From an uncultured Clostridia bacterium (lineage in GTDB: Bacteria; Bacillota; Clostridia; TANB77; CAG-508): 41,540 bases of DNA. Shown in pieces: positions 8,248 to 19,166 of the stretch (within the stretch, counting starts at the first letter, position 1; every line of letters starts with the position of its first letter). The stretch lies in assembly GCA_947631335.1 (NCBI GenBank), contig CANRKZ010000007.1, forward strand, positions 1 to 41,540. The letters are read 5' to 3'. The position numbers were made by a program, and so were the translations under genes. A model generated the notes under the pieces. It was not told the DNA's origin. It did not search any database and saw only the letters and a program-made list of their open reading frames with translations.

Positions 8248-9617
8248 ATGTCTAAAAATAAAAAACAAACTAATAAAATATTTGAAATTATAATAGTATT
8301 AGTTTTAATTATATTATTATATATTGCCTATCAATACTATCAAGAAAATAATTTTAATGATTTTATCAGAAGTGAAGAAAACTTATATACATCAGATTTT
8401 AAAAGAGATGATAAAATAAAGTATTCAAAACAACGAAGTTATAAAATATCATCAAAAGAATATAATGACGCAATGTTTTATAAAACAATAAAAGTAGAAA
8501 AAAATCAACCATATAAAATTAGTTGTATGGTGAAAACTAAAAATATTGAAGCCAAAGAAAACAAATCTGGAATTGGAGCCCAAATTTCAATTGAAGATAC
8601 AACAGAAAGATCAATTGCTATACAAGGTGATCAGGATTGGCAAAAAATAGAACTCATTTTTAATTCGAAAAATAGAGAAACAGTAAATGTAGGTTTTCGA
8701 TTAGGTGGATATTTAGGAGAAGCAAAAGGCGAAGCATGGTTTTCAGAGTTTAAACTAGAAGAAGGGATACAAGAACAAGGAAATAAATGGAAATTTGCAT
8801 GTTTTATTTTTCGAACAACAGATGTAAATATAAATGGAAAACAAGTAAAATTAGAGGTTACCAATGGTGATACAAATGATATTAGAAATACCATAGAGAG
8901 ATTTTCTTCTTCTTGTGAAAATTTATCAGAAGGGAAAATGCAAGCAAAATGTGATGTGTACGAAATAGAACAGCCATTAAATCAGTTATCCTATGATGAA
9001 GAATTTGGTTATTATATAGCACCTGAAAATGTAGAAACACAGATAAAAGATATAATTGCTAATGGAAATTATGATCATATATTTTCTATTGTAAGACTTC
9101 GGAGATGATGAACATAAAAATGATATAGAGGTGAATGATTGGATTGGACTTCGGAGCAATGGATTATTATGGGATTGGATTTTCAAATATTAGGCTTCCT
9201 AATAATTCTAGAAGTTATATTTATAAATACAATACACAAATTAATCGATTTCCGGAGGAAGTATTTTTACATGAATTTTTACATTCTCTAGAAAGGAATG
9301 CTAAAGAATACGGATATGATAGGCCAGAATTACATGATTATCAAAAATATGGCTATCAAAATGAAGCTTTAATTGGGCAAAAAAAGTGGTATACAGATTA
9401 TATGAATAAAGAGATAAAAACCACGTCAGGAAATATTGGACTACCAGAAGATATATATATATTAAAACCAGCTAAAAGTACAAATTTCAACTATTCTTAT
9501 GAAATAAAAGAATGGAAAGAACCAGAAAATATAATAGAAGAAATCAGACAATTATGCAAAAATATAGTAAATAAATTTAAGATATTAACAAAAACGCAAC
9601 ATTTGGAAAGTGATTAA
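8248..9617 (+). CDS. Membrane-anchored metallopeptidase with a carbohydrate-binding-like domain and two CGG shifts
   Basis: The protein has a lysine-rich start, one membrane helix (about residues 11-30), a beta-sandwich region like a CBM4/9 fold (YKISCMVKTKN, then WQKIELIFNSKN, GEAWFSEFKLEEG), and a peptidase domain with the zinc motif HEFLH and downstream glutamate-rich segment. It should act outside the cell. Two breaks, at 9100 and 9152, split the peptidase domain into three frames. Skipping the C at each gives one uninterrupted protein of about 455 residues: VRL-GDDEHKNDIEVNDWIGL-GAMDYYGIGF. The ATG at 8248 is chosen over 8236 because GGAG sits 7 nt before it. It has no assigned family in my reading beyond zincin-type. 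Confidence 0.7.
9100..9103 (+). other. CGGA +1 recoding site 1 in the metallopeptidase gene
   Basis: Upstream frame CTT CGG AGA TGA. Skipping the C gives CTT GGA GAT GAT. Without the shift, translation stops two codons after CTT. Confidence 0.75.
9152..9155 (+). other. CGGA +1 recoding site 2 in the metallopeptidase gene
   Basis: Only 52 nt after the first site, with the same heptamer context ACTTCGGAG. In the already shifted frame the codons are CTT CGG AGC. Skipping C gives CTT GGA GCA ATG and leads into the HEFLH zinc motif. Confidence 0.75.
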
Positions 9618-9665
9618 AGGATTTATAAAAATATTGAGTTAATAAAATAGAAGGGAAGGCAAAAA

Positions 9666-10691
9666 TTGAAAGTATCAGAATTTAATTATAATTTACCAGA
9701 AGAACTAATTGCACAAACACCATTAAAAAAAAGAGATGAATCTAGGCTTATGGTATTAAATAAAAAAACAAAAAAAATAGAACATAAAACTTTTAAAGAT
9801 ATTATAGATTATCTAGAACCAGGGGATGTATTAGTTAGAAATAATACCAAAGTTATACCAGCTAGACTTTATGGAAAAAAAGAAACAGGTGCTAAAGTTG
9901 AATTTTTATTATTAAACAATATAGAAGGAGATATTTGGGAATCTATTGTAAGACCAGGAAACAAATTACATATAGGAACAAAAGTTATTTTTGGTGATGG
10001 ATTATTACAAGCAGATATATTAGAAATTATGCCAGGGGGAACCAGAAAAATAAAATTCTATTATACTGGGATTTTTAATGAAATATTAGACAAAATAGGA
10101 ATGATGCCATTACCACCATATATTCATGAGGAATTGAAACAAAAAGATAGATATCAAACCGTGTATGCAAAATATGAAGGATCAGCTGCAGCACCAACAG
10201 CAGGATTGCACTTTACACCAGAATTGTTAGAAAAGATACAAGAAAAGGGAATAGAAATAGCAAATGTAACACTACATGTAGGAATAGGAACCTTCAGACC
10301 AGTAAAAGAAGAAACAGTAGAAGCACATAAAATGCACTCAGAGCACTTTTATATTAAACAAGAAGATTGCGAAAAAATCAATAAAGCAAAACAAGAAGGA
10401 AGAAGAATTATAGCAGTAGGAACAACATCTTGTAGAGTATTAGAATCTATTGCAGATGAAAAGACGGGTATGGTTAGACCACAAGAAAACGACACACAAA
10501 TATTTATATATCCAGGTTATAAGTTTAAATGCATAGACGGACTAATCACAAACTTTCATTTACCACAATCAACTTTATTAATGTTAGTATCAGCATTAGC
10601 AGGGAAAGACTATATTATCAAAGCATATGAAGAAGCTGTAAAAGAAAAATACAGATTCTTTAGTTTTGGAGATGCCATGTTCATAAGTTAG
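9666..10691 (+). CDS. queA: S-adenosylmethionine:tRNA ribosyltransferase-isomerase
   Basis: QueA moves the ribosyl part of SAM to 7-aminomethyl-7-deazaguanine in tRNA, making epoxyqueuosine at position 34 of GUN anticodons. The 341 residues carry the family marks: [26 protein letters not shown] at the start, the [15 protein letters not shown] motif and the C-terminal [16 protein letters not shown]. It starts with TTG at 9666 behind GGGAAGG. It is followed by tgt after 67 nt, the usual queuosine pair. Confidence 0.96.
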   Translation: MKVSEFNYNLPEELIAQTPLKKRDESRLMVLNKKTKKIEHKTFKDIIDYLEPGDVLVRNNTKVIPARLYGKKETGAKVEFLLLNNIEGDIWESIVRPGNKLHIGTKVIFGDGLLQADILEIMPGGTRKIKFYYTGIFNEILDKIGMMPLPPYIHEELKQKDRYQTVYAKYEGSAAAPTAGLHFTPELLEKIQEKGIEIANVTLHVGIGTFRPVKEETVEAHKMHSEHFYIKQEDCEKINKAKQEGRRIIAVGTTSCRVLESIADEKTGMVRPQENDTQIFIYPGYKFKCIDGLITNFHLPQSTLLMLVSALAGKDYIIKAYEEAVKEKYRFFSFGDAMFIS

Positions 10692-10752
10692 ATGTACAAA
10701 GTAAGAGGAGTTTACCGAATTGAACAATAAAAAGAAATAGGAGGAGAAATAG

Positions 10753-11886
<1,134 letters not shown>

Positions 11887-11901
11887 ACGGGAGGTATACA
11901 A

Positions 11902-13353
11902 ATGAATTTAATAGAGGAAAGTTTTCAAAACAAAGAACAAAAAAAGAAAAAAAGAACATCCATAATTATATTAAGTATCATTATTTTATTAGTAATAGCA
12001 ATTATTTCAATAGCAGCTTATTTAATATATTTACAAAATAGTACTTTAAAATTATTTTTGAACGGTAAAGAAAATGATAAATTAAAACAATTATTGATGA
12101 TAGAATCTGACGGAACTGTATATGTTCCTATAAAAGAGGTAGCAGAATATTTAGAATATGAGAGCTATAATGGGGAATACATGGAAAAATCAGAAGAAAC
12201 AAGTAAATGTTATGTTCAGAATGAAAAAGAAGTGGCTAACTTTACTTTAGGTTCTAATAAAATATACAAATTAGATTTAACAGATTCAAAAGAAAATTAT
12301 GAATATGCCTATGCTAAAAATCCTGTTAAAGCAAGTAATGGAGTTTTATATGCAAGTTCAGAAATGATAGAACAAGCATTTAATGTTAGTTTTCAATATG
12401 ATCAAGAGAAAAATAGAATTCAGATTTATACAATGCCATACTTAATACAAAATTACTCAAGTCGAATATTAGATTATGGTTATGCGGAAATAAGTGATGT
12501 ATTTGCTAATCAAAAAACTATATTAAAAGATATGATAGTTGTAAAAAAAGATAAAGATAAAGATATATATGGAGTAATTACTGTGCAAGGAGATGTTATA
12601 TTAGAAAATAAATATGATAATATAACTTATCTTCCTAATGTCGGGGATTTTCTCGTTGAGACAAATAAAAAAGTAGGAATTTTATCAAAAAGTGGACAGA
12701 CAAAAGTACAAATTATATATGATTCTATTGAATTAATGGATAGCGATGCTAAGTTATATGTAGCTGAAAAAGATGATAAATATGGTGTAATTGATTTTAA
12801 TGGTAATATAAAAGTATATATTGAAAATGATGAAATTGGAATGGATATTTCACAATTTGATAAAAATAATATAAAGAGTAAATATCTATTAATGGAAAAT
12901 TTAATACCTGTAAGAAGAGATAAATTATGGGCTTTATATGATAAAAATGGAAAACAAATAGTAGATTTTAAATATGATGTTTTTGGATATGTTGCATCTA
13001 ATAGTAAAAACAATACTTTTAATTTATTAGTAATACCAGATTATAATGTATTAGTAGCATGTACAAATAAAAAATATACTTTATTAAATTCATCAGGTGA
13101 AGAATTGTTTGCGCCAGTAGCAGATGCAATTTATATGACAATAGAAGGACAAAAGAAGCATTATGAGATCTTAGCAAATAATCAACAGCATGATGCAGAA
13201 GAACTATTGGATAAAAGTGGAATTTCAGTCAATACAACAAACCAAAATCAAACAACAAAATCTACTAATACAAATAGTGTAAATAATAATCAAGATACAC
13301 AAAGAAGTACAATGCAGGAAAACAATGATCAAACAAACAGTGAAGAACAGTAA
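11902..13353 (+). CDS. Membrane-anchored WG-repeat protein
   Basis: A 483-residue protein with a lysine-rich N-terminus, one membrane helix (about residues 20-45) and an exported body. The first part (GTVYVPIKEVAEYLEYESY) resembles the copper amine oxidase N-terminal-like or stalk domain found in Clostridia surface proteins. The second part has several WG-type repeats such as YGVITVQGDVILENKYD, YGVIDFNGNIK and WALYDKNGKQIVDFKYD. It ends in a low-complexity tail rich in Asn, Gln and Thr. Binding partner and function are unknown. It is 15 nt after tgt with GGGAGG in front, so it is probably co-transcribed with queA-tgt, though not linked in function. Confidence 0.75.
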   Translation: MNLIEESFQNKEQKKKKRTSIIILSIIILLVIAIISIAAYLIYLQNSTLKLFLNGKENDKLKQLLMIESDGTVYVPIKEVAEYLEYESYNGEYMEKSEETSKCYVQNEKEVANFTLGSNKIYKLDLTDSKENYEYAYAKNPVKASNGVLYASSEMIEQAFNVSFQYDQEKNRIQIYTMPYLIQNYSSRILDYGYAEISDVFANQKTILKDMIVVKKDKDKDIYGVITVQGDVILENKYDNITYLPNVGDFLVETNKKVGILSKSGQTKVQIIYDSIELMDSDAKLYVAEKDDKYGVIDFNGNIKVYIENDEIGMDISQFDKNNIKSKYLLMENLIPVRRDKLWALYDKNGKQIVDFKYDVFGYVASNSKNNTFNLLVIPDYNVLVACTNKKYTLLNSSGEELFAPVADAIYMTIEGQKKHYEILANNQQHDAEELLDKSGISVNTTNQNQTTKSTNTNSVNNNQDTQRSTMQENNDQTNSEEQ

Positions 13354-13377
13354 AATTTAAAAGAAAAGTAAAAATAA

Positions 13378-13427
13378 ATTTAAGATTTTCTAAAAAATTA
13401 TAAAATAGAAGATCTTAAATTTTTTTT
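13378..13427 (+). terminator. Terminator after the WG-repeat gene
   Basis: Stem ATTTAAGAT/ATCTTAAAT (13378-13386 with 13412-13420) followed by seven T residues. Confidence 0.75.
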
Positions 13428-13471
13428 GACCACTCGTACTAATAGAAAAAATATAAAAAATAGTGTATAAA
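13426..13471 (+). promoter_or_regulatory. Operator-like element and -10 box upstream of fabD
   Basis: TTGAC (13426-13430), six variable bases, then TACTAATAGAAAAAAT (13437-13452), 13 variable bases and TATAAA (13466-13471). The same element with the same spacing stands before fabF. The TACTAA part resembles half of a FapR site, and the putative -35 (TAGAAA) lies inside the conserved block. A fatty-acid regulator is therefore the likely binder; which one is not known. Confidence 0.55.
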
Positions 13472-13559
13472 TAAAAAAGAAAAATTATAAACTGTAAAAT
13501 CAAAAAATGAAATTACAAATAAGATAGAACTTGTTAGAAATTTAAAATAAAGGAGAGTC

Positions 13560-14498
13560 ATGAATATGAAAAGAGCATTTTTATTTCCTGGGCAAGGGGC
13601 TCAAGTAGTTGGAATGGGAGAAGATATCTATAAAAATTATGAAGTAGCAAGAAAAATTTATGACAAAGCAACTCAAATTTCAGGTATCGATGTAAAAAAA
13701 ATATGCTTTGAAGGACCAGAAGAAGAACTAAATAAAACAGAAAATACACAAATTGCAATTCTTACAACTAGTTTAGCTATATTAGAAGTTCTAAAAGAAA
13801 AAGGAATTCAAGCAGATATAGCAGTAGGACTAAGTTTGGGGGAATACAGTGCTCTTATTTATGCTGAAATGATTAGTTTAGAGGAGGGAATTTTATTAAT
13901 TCAAAAAAGAGGATATTATATGGGAAATTTATTACCAAAGGAAGAATTTGCTATGGCAGCTATTATTGGTTTAGATTCTAAAAAGATAGAAAAAATATGC
14001 TCACAAATAAGTTTACAAGGAAAATTTGTTGTGCCAGCAAATTATAACTGTAGTACGCAAACTGTAATTTCCGGAAATTGTTTAGCAATAGAAGAAGCAA
14101 TTGAAAAACTAAAACAAGCAGGAGCAAGAAGAATAATTCCTCTAAAAACAAGTGGGCCATTTCATACAATAAAATTGGAAAAGGCAAAAGAGCAATATGA
14201 AAAAGAATTAGAAAAAGTAACTTTTAGAAATGGTAGCAAAAAAGTTATTAAAAATATTGATGGAAATTATTATTCCAAAACAGATAATAAGAAAGAAGTT
14301 TTAGCAAAACATATCATAAGTCCTGTAAGATTTGATAAAGCCATTCAATTAATGCAAAAAGAAAAGGTAGAAGAATATGTCGAAATAGGACCAGGAAAAG
14401 CTTTAACAGGTTTTATCAAAAAAGATAATAAAGGAGCAAAAACTTATAACATTTTTAATTTAGAAACGTTAGAAAATTATTTAAAGGAGGAAAAATAA
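13560..14498 (+). CDS. fabD: Malonyl-CoA:ACP transacylase
   Basis: FabD loads malonyl groups onto acyl carrier protein to supply fatty-acid elongation. The protein has FLFPGQGAQ at the start, the nucleophile elbow GLSLGEYSALIYA with serine as active residue (the GLSLGE variant is common in Firmicutes) and the catalytic histidine in SGPFHTIKLEKA. At 312 residues it is full length. ATGs at 13560 and 13566 are both usable behind AAAGGAGAG. The stop TAA overlaps the fabG ATG by one base, so the two are translationally coupled. Confidence 0.95.
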   Translation: MNMKRAFLFPGQGAQVVGMGEDIYKNYEVARKIYDKATQISGIDVKKICFEGPEEELNKTENTQIAILTTSLAILEVLKEKGIQADIAVGLSLGEYSALIYAEMISLEEGILLIQKRGYYMGNLLPKEEFAMAAIIGLDSKKIEKICSQISLQGKFVVPANYNCSTQTVISGNCLAIEEAIEKLKQAGARRIIPLKTSGPFHTIKLEKAKEQYEKELEKVTFRNGSKKVIKNIDGNYYSKTDNKKEVLAKHIISPVRFDKAIQLMQKEKVEEYVEIGPGKALTGFIKKDNKGAKTYNIFNLETLENYLKEEK

Positions 14499-15238
14499 TG
14501 GAGGAAAGAAAAACTGTATTAATAACAGGAGGATCAAGAGGAATTGGTAAAGAGGTTGCTTTGATTTATGCAGAAAATGGTTATAATGTAATTGTTAATT
14601 ATGTTTCTGATAAAACGGACGTAACAGGTTTAAAAAAAGAATTAGAAAAAAAAGGAATTACCAGTTTAATAATTAAAGCAGATGTATCAAAAGAAGAAGA
14701 AGTAGAAGAATTAGTAAAACAAGCCATTGAGAAGTTTGGAAAAATAGATGTTCTTGTTAATAACGCAGGAATTACAAGAGATAATTTATTAATGAGAATG
14801 AGCAAGGAAGATTTTGATAAAGTAATAGAAATTAATTTAAAAGGAACTTTTTTAGTAACTAAAGCAGTAGCAAAATACATGATGAAAAAAAGACAAGGAA
14901 GTATCATAAATTTATCTTCTGTTGTAGGAGTAACAGGAAATGCAGGACAATGTAATTACGCAGCATCTAAAGCAGGAATTATTGGATTTACTAAAAGTAT
15001 TGCAAGAGAATTAGCCTCAAGAAACATAAGAGCTAATGCAGTAGCTCCAGGATTTATTAAAACTGATATGACAAATGTATTATCAGATACAATTAAAGAT
15101 AGTATAAATAACCAAATTCCTTTAAAAAGAATGGGAACAGCAAAAGAGGTGGCAGAATTAATTTATTTTTTAGGTTCAGAAAAAAGTGAATATATTACTG
15201 GTCAAGTAATTAATATTGATGGTGGAATGGTTATGTAG
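14498..15238 (+). CDS. fabG: 3-oxoacyl-ACP reductase
   Basis: FabG reduces beta-ketoacyl-ACP with NADPH. It is a short-chain dehydrogenase with the nucleotide motif TGGSRGIGKEVA, the NNAG motif (NNAGITRDNLLMRM), the catalytic serine in NLSSVVG and the YAASK pair. The end, SEYITGQVINIDGGMVM, is typical. At 246 residues it is full length. It overlaps fabD by one base. Confidence 0.96.
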   Translation: MEERKTVLITGGSRGIGKEVALIYAENGYNVIVNYVSDKTDVTGLKKELEKKGITSLIIKADVSKEEEVEELVKQAIEKFGKIDVLVNNAGITRDNLLMRMSKEDFDKVIEINLKGTFLVTKAVAKYMMKKRQGSIINLSSVVGVTGNAGQCNYAASKAGIIGFTKSIARELASRNIRANAVAPGFIKTDMTNVLSDTIKDSINNQIPLKRMGTAKEVAELIYFLGSEKSEYITGQVINIDGGMVM

Positions 15239-15247
15239 AGAATTGAC

Positions 15248-15293
15248 TTGACTGGTTATACTAATAGAAAAAATCACTAAGATGTAGTATAAT
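15248..15293 (+). promoter_or_regulatory. Operator-like element and -10 box upstream of fabF
   Basis: TTGAC (15248-15252), six variable bases, TACTAATAGAAAAAAT (15259-15274), 13 variable bases, TATAAT (15288-15293). The layout is identical, base for base in spacing, to that before fabD. A second TTGAC lies directly upstream at 15243-15247. The gap to the fabF start is 37 nt. Confidence 0.55.
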
Positions 15294-15330
15294 TAAAAAT
15301 GGCAAAAATAGAGAGAGTAAGGAGATAGAA

Positions 15331-16569
15331 ATGAGAAGAGTTGTGATAACAGGATTAGGAGCTATTACTCCCATTGGAAATAATGTAGAAGAATTCTGGA
15401 AAGGGATTCAAGAAGGAAAGTGTGGAATTGATAAAATAACTGCATTTGATACAACAGATTATAAGGTTAAACTAGCAGCTGAAGTGAAACAATATAATCC
15501 AGAAAAATATTTTGATAAAAGAGAAATAAAAAGATTAGATAAATTTTCACAATATGCTATGATAGCAGCAAGAGAGGCATGGAAAGATAGTGGAATAAAT
15601 AAAGAAATTGAAAACATGGAAAGAGTTGGAGTTATTTTAGGATCAGGAATTGGTGGAATTGAAACCATTGAAAGAGAAAAACAAAAATGTATTGAAAAAG
15701 GACCAGATAGAGTATCTCCTATGTATATCCCAATGGGAATTATTAATATGGCAACAGGAAATGTTACAATTGATATTGGAGCAAAAGGAGAATCAATGGC
15801 TATGGTAACCGCGTGTGCTACTGGAACACACTGTATTGGTGAAAGCTTTAGAATGATTAAACATGGTTATCAAGATATTATATTAGCAGGAGGAACAGAA
15901 AGTTCGATTACTCCTCTTAGCATAGCTGGATTTAGTAATATAAAAGCATTAAGCAAAGCACAAGATAAAGAAAGAGCAAGTATCCCATTTGATAAGGAAA
16001 GAAATGGATTTGTCATGGGAGAAGGTGCAGGAATTATTGTATTGGAAGAATTAGAACATGCGAGGGCAAGAGGTGCTAAGATATATGCTGAAATAGTAGG
16101 TTATGGAGCAACTTCTGATAGCTATCATATCACTTCACCAGCACCTGGTGGAGAAGGTGGAGCAAGAGCAATGAAAATAGCAATGGAAGAAGGAAAAGTA
16201 AAACCAGAAGAAATTACTTATATTAATGCACATGGTACATCGACACATCTAAATGACTCTTATGAAACACAAGCAATAAAGACAGCGTTAGGAGAAGAAA
16301 ATGCTAAAAAAGTAATGGTAAGTTCTACAAAGGGTCACACAGGACATCTTTTAGGAGCAGCAGGAGGAGTAGAAGCAATTGTATGTAGTAAAGCAATACA
16401 AGAAGGATTTGTGCCTGCAACTATCAATTATAAAGTGCCAGATGAAGAATGTGATTTAGATATTGTACCAAATGAAGGAAGAAGAGTAGAAGTGAAATAT
16501 GCAATATCAAATTCTTTAGGATTTGGTGGTCACAATAGTAGTATCTTATTAAAAAAATATGAAAGATAA
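15331..16569 (+). CDS. fabF: 3-oxoacyl-ACP synthase II
   Basis: FabF is the condensing enzyme that extends acyl-ACP by two carbons. The catalytic cysteine is in VTACATGTH (about residue 164), and the two histidines are in NAHGTSTHLND and STKGHTGHLLGAAGG. The 412 residues match the usual length, with GFGGHNSSILL at the end. It starts 92 nt after fabG, with its own promoter, so expression can be uncoupled from fabDG. Confidence 0.97.
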   Translation: MRRVVITGLGAITPIGNNVEEFWKGIQEGKCGIDKITAFDTTDYKVKLAAEVKQYNPEKYFDKREIKRLDKFSQYAMIAAREAWKDSGINKEIENMERVGVILGSGIGGIETIEREKQKCIEKGPDRVSPMYIPMGIINMATGNVTIDIGAKGESMAMVTACATGTHCIGESFRMIKHGYQDIILAGGTESSITPLSIAGFSNIKALSKAQDKERASIPFDKERNGFVMGEGAGIIVLEELEHARARGAKIYAEIVGYGATSDSYHITSPAPGGEGGARAMKIAMEEGKVKPEEITYINAHGTSTHLNDSYETQAIKTALGEENAKKVMVSSTKGHTGHLLGAAGGVEAIVCSKAIQEGFVPATINYKVPDEECDLDIVPNEGRRVEVKYAISNSLGFGGHNSSILLKKYER

Positions 16570-16609
16570 ACCCAAATAAAATGTAATTGGGATAAAAGGA
16601 GAAAAGAAC

Positions 16610-17080
16610 ATGGATTATAAAGAAATTAAAAAATTAATGGATGATATGGGAAATTCAAAATTGGAATCTTTAGCGATAGAATTTCCGGATGGAATTAAAA
16701 TCAGTATGACAAAAAATAGTCAAAAAGAAGTTTTGCTATCAACACAAAAAGAAAGTGTCATAGAAGCAAGTGCTCCTATGACAGTTCCTACTGTTACTAA
16801 AAAACAAGAAAGAAGTTTAGCTAATATAGAAAAACAAGAAGAAAATTATAATATAATAAAATCTCCAATGGTAGGAACTTTTTATGCAAGTGACTCACCA
16901 GAAAAAAATCCTTTTGTACAAGTAGGGGATAAAGTACATAAAGGCCAAGTATTATGTATTGTAGAAGCTATGAAATTAATGAATGAGATTGAATCTGAAT
17001 TTGATGGTGAAATCGTAGAAGTCTGTGTAAAAAATGAAGATGTAGTTGAATACGGAATGCCTCTATTTAAAATTAGGTAA
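16610..17080 (+). CDS. accB: Biotin carboxyl carrier protein of acetyl-CoA carboxylase
   Basis: AccB carries the biotin that AccC carboxylates; the carboxyl group is passed to acetyl-CoA to form malonyl-CoA. The C-terminal biotinyl domain has the target lysine in VEAMKLMNEI and the flanking IKSPMVGTFYASDSP. The N-terminal part (MDYKEIKKLMDDMGNSKLESLAIE) is the usual short domain, joined by a linker rich in Ser, Pro and Lys. Length is 156 residues. It follows fabF by 40 nt. Confidence 0.95.
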   Translation: MDYKEIKKLMDDMGNSKLESLAIEFPDGIKISMTKNSQKEVLLSTQKESVIEASAPMTVPTVTKKQERSLANIEKQEENYNIIKSPMVGTFYASDSPEKNPFVQVGDKVHKGQVLCIVEAMKLMNEIESEFDGEIVEVCVKNEDVVEYGMPLFKIR

Positions 17081-17154
17081 AACATCTTTTGTATATGCTA
17101 AATAATAGATTTACATCTCTAAGAAAATAAGGATTAAGAAAGGAAAAATTAGAA

Positions 17155-17580
17155 ATGAAATTAGATAAGGAAGGAATTAAACAAATTATTCCACAAAGGG
17201 AACCATTTTTAATGATAGATGAAGTAGAAGCATATATACCAGGTGAAAGTGCAATAGCTTACAAATATGTTGATGAAGAAGAGTACTATTTTAAAGGACA
17301 TTTTCCCAAAAATCCTATTATGCCGGGAGTATTAATCGTAGAATCTTTAGCGCAAACAGGAGCAGTAGCGATTCTTTCTATGGAAGATAATAAAGGAAAA
17401 AATGCTTTGTTTGGCGGAATTGATAAACTTCGATTTAAAAAACAAGTACTACCTGGTGATACTCTAAAGTTAGAAGTAAAAATAATAAAAAGAAAAGGAC
17501 CAATTGGGATTGGGGAAGCGATTGCTACAGTAGATGATAAGGTAGCAGCAAAAGGAGAGTTAACTTTTGCAATTGTATAA
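17155..17580 (+). CDS. fabZ: 3-hydroxyacyl-ACP dehydratase
   Basis: FabZ removes water from 3-hydroxyacyl-ACP to give the trans-2-enoyl product. The hot-dog fold signature is present: the catalytic histidine in [13 protein letters not shown] and the glutamate in [13 protein letters not shown]. At 141 residues it is full length. It lies between accB and accC, a usual position in Firmicutes fatty-acid operons. Confidence 0.96.
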   Translation: MKLDKEGIKQIIPQREPFLMIDEVEAYIPGESAIAYKYVDEEEYYFKGHFPKNPIMPGVLIVESLAQTGAVAILSMEDNKGKNALFGGIDKLRFKKQVLPGDTLKLEVKIIKRKGPIGIGEAIATVDDKVAAKGELTFAIV

Positions 17581-17655
17581 TTTTAAAAAGCAAGAAAAAT
17601 TGGTTAAAAGTGTATTACTTGTTACCTAATAATCTTAGTTTAAAAGGAGAAAAAA

Positions 17656-19002
17656 ATGTTTAAAAAAGTTTTAATTGCAAATAGAGGTGAAATAGCAGTT
17701 AGAATCATAAGAGCCTGTAGAGAAATGGGAATAAGGACGGTAGCTATTTATTCAGAAGCTGACAAAACAGCGTTACATGTAAGTTTAGCAGATGAGGCAA
17801 TTTGTATAGGCCCAGCAGCATGTGATAAAAGCTATTTGAATATGAAGGCAATAATAGAGGCTGCTTGCTTAACCGGTGCAGACAGCATCCATCCTGGATT
17901 TGGTTTTTTATCAGAAAATAGTAATTTTGCTAAAATATGTGAAGAAATTGGAATTAAGTTTATAGGACCAAGCTACCAATTAATTGAACTATTAGGAAAT
18001 AAATCAAAAGCAAAAGAAACCATGAAAAAAGCAGGGGTTCCAGTTGTACCAGGATCAGATGGATTAATAAATTCAAAAGAAGAGGCAGTTAGGCTAGCTG
18101 AAACTATCCAATATCCTGTTATATTAAAAGCATCCAGCGGAGGCGGAGGCCGAGGAATTCGAGTTGCTTATTCGACGGAAGAATTAAAAAAAGTTTATGA
18201 TTTAGTAAAACAAGAAGCAAAAGTTTCATTTAATGATGATAGTATTTATTTAGAAAAATTTATTGAAAATCCAAGACATATAGAAGTTCAAGTTTTAGCA
18301 GATGAACACGGAAATGTAATCCATTTAGGAGAAAGGGATTGTTCGGTTCAAAGAAGAAATCAAAAAATTTTAGAGGAGACACCATCTTCAATTTTAGATG
18401 AGAAAACAAGAAAAAAAATGGGAGAAATTGTTGTAAATGCTATTAATCAAATAGGATATACAAATGCAGGAACGATTGAATTTTTGGTAGATAAAAATAA
18501 AGAATTTTATTTTATGGAAATGAATACACGAATACAAGTAGAACATCCTATAACAGAAATGGTAACAGGTGTTGACATTATAAAAGAGCAAATTAAGATT
18601 GCTAGTGGAGAAGAACTTTCTTACAAACAAAAAGATATTAATTTCACAGGTCATAGTATGGAGGTTAGAATTAATAGCGAAAATCCAGAAAAGAATTTCA
18701 TGCCTTGTGCAGGGACGATTGTAGATATGCATCTTCCAGGGGGAAATGGAATTCGAGTAGATACAGCTATTTATTGTGGTTACAAAATACCACCAACTTA
18801 TGATTCTATGATAGCTAAAATTATTGTACATGGAATAACAAGAGAAGAATCAATAGCAAAAATGAAAAGTGCAATTTCTGAATTAGTTATAGATGGTGTT
18901 ACAACCAATACGGACTTTATTTTAAAAATACTAGAAGATAAAGATTTTCAAAATAACCAGTATGATACTTCTTTTATTAATAAAAAATTTAATTATGAAT
19001 AA
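17656..19002 (+). CDS. accC: Biotin carboxylase subunit of acetyl-CoA carboxylase
   Basis: AccC carboxylates the biotin on AccB with ATP and bicarbonate. The N-terminal KVLIANRGEIAVRIIRACREMG, the ATP-grasp loop KASSGGGGRGIRV, the ERDCSVQRRNQK segment and the catalytic EMNTRIQVEHPITEMVTG are all present. At 448 residues it is full length. The operon ends here at a strong terminator, so the carboxyltransferase genes accD and accA, and also fabH, an enoyl reductase gene and acpP, must lie elsewhere. Confidence 0.97.
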   Translation: MFKKVLIANRGEIAVRIIRACREMGIRTVAIYSEADKTALHVSLADEAICIGPAACDKSYLNMKAIIEAACLTGADSIHPGFGFLSENSNFAKICEEIGIKFIGPSYQLIELLGNKSKAKETMKKAGVPVVPGSDGLINSKEEAVRLAETIQYPVILKASSGGGGRGIRVAYSTEELKKVYDLVKQEAKVSFNDDSIYLEKFIENPRHIEVQVLADEHGNVIHLGERDCSVQRRNQKILEETPSSILDEKTRKKMGEIVVNAINQIGYTNAGTIEFLVDKNKEFYFMEMNTRIQVEHPITEMVTGVDIIKEQIKIASGEELSYKQKDINFTGHSMEVRINSENPEKNFMPCAGTIVDMHLPGGNGIRVDTAIYCGYKIPPTYDSMIAKIIVHGITREESIAKMKSAISELVIDGVTTNTDFILKILEDKDFQNNQYDTSFINKKFNYE

Positions 19003-19004
19003 GA

Positions 19005-19047
19005 AAAAAAGTAAATGTTTTTTTAGTAAAAGCATTTACTTTTTTTA
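19005..19047 (+). terminator. Terminator after accC
   Basis: Stem AAAAAGTAAATG/CATTTACTTTTT with a T run; it closes the fatty-acid block. Confidence 0.85.
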
Positions 19048-19166
19048 AAAAATTGTATACAATATAAAAGCAAAGAAAATGTCGAAAATAAATTATAAAA
19101 GAAAGAAAAACAAAAGATTTGTTTGATAACAAAAGAAAATGTAGAAAAGAGAAAGGAAGTATATCA

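Noticed and set aside
19119..19166. Longer start for the GT4 glycosyltransferase
   Set aside because: The extra 16 residues are not part of the fold and lack a ribosome site, while the ATG at 19167 has AAAGGAAG and begins the typical MRILMLTWEYPP.
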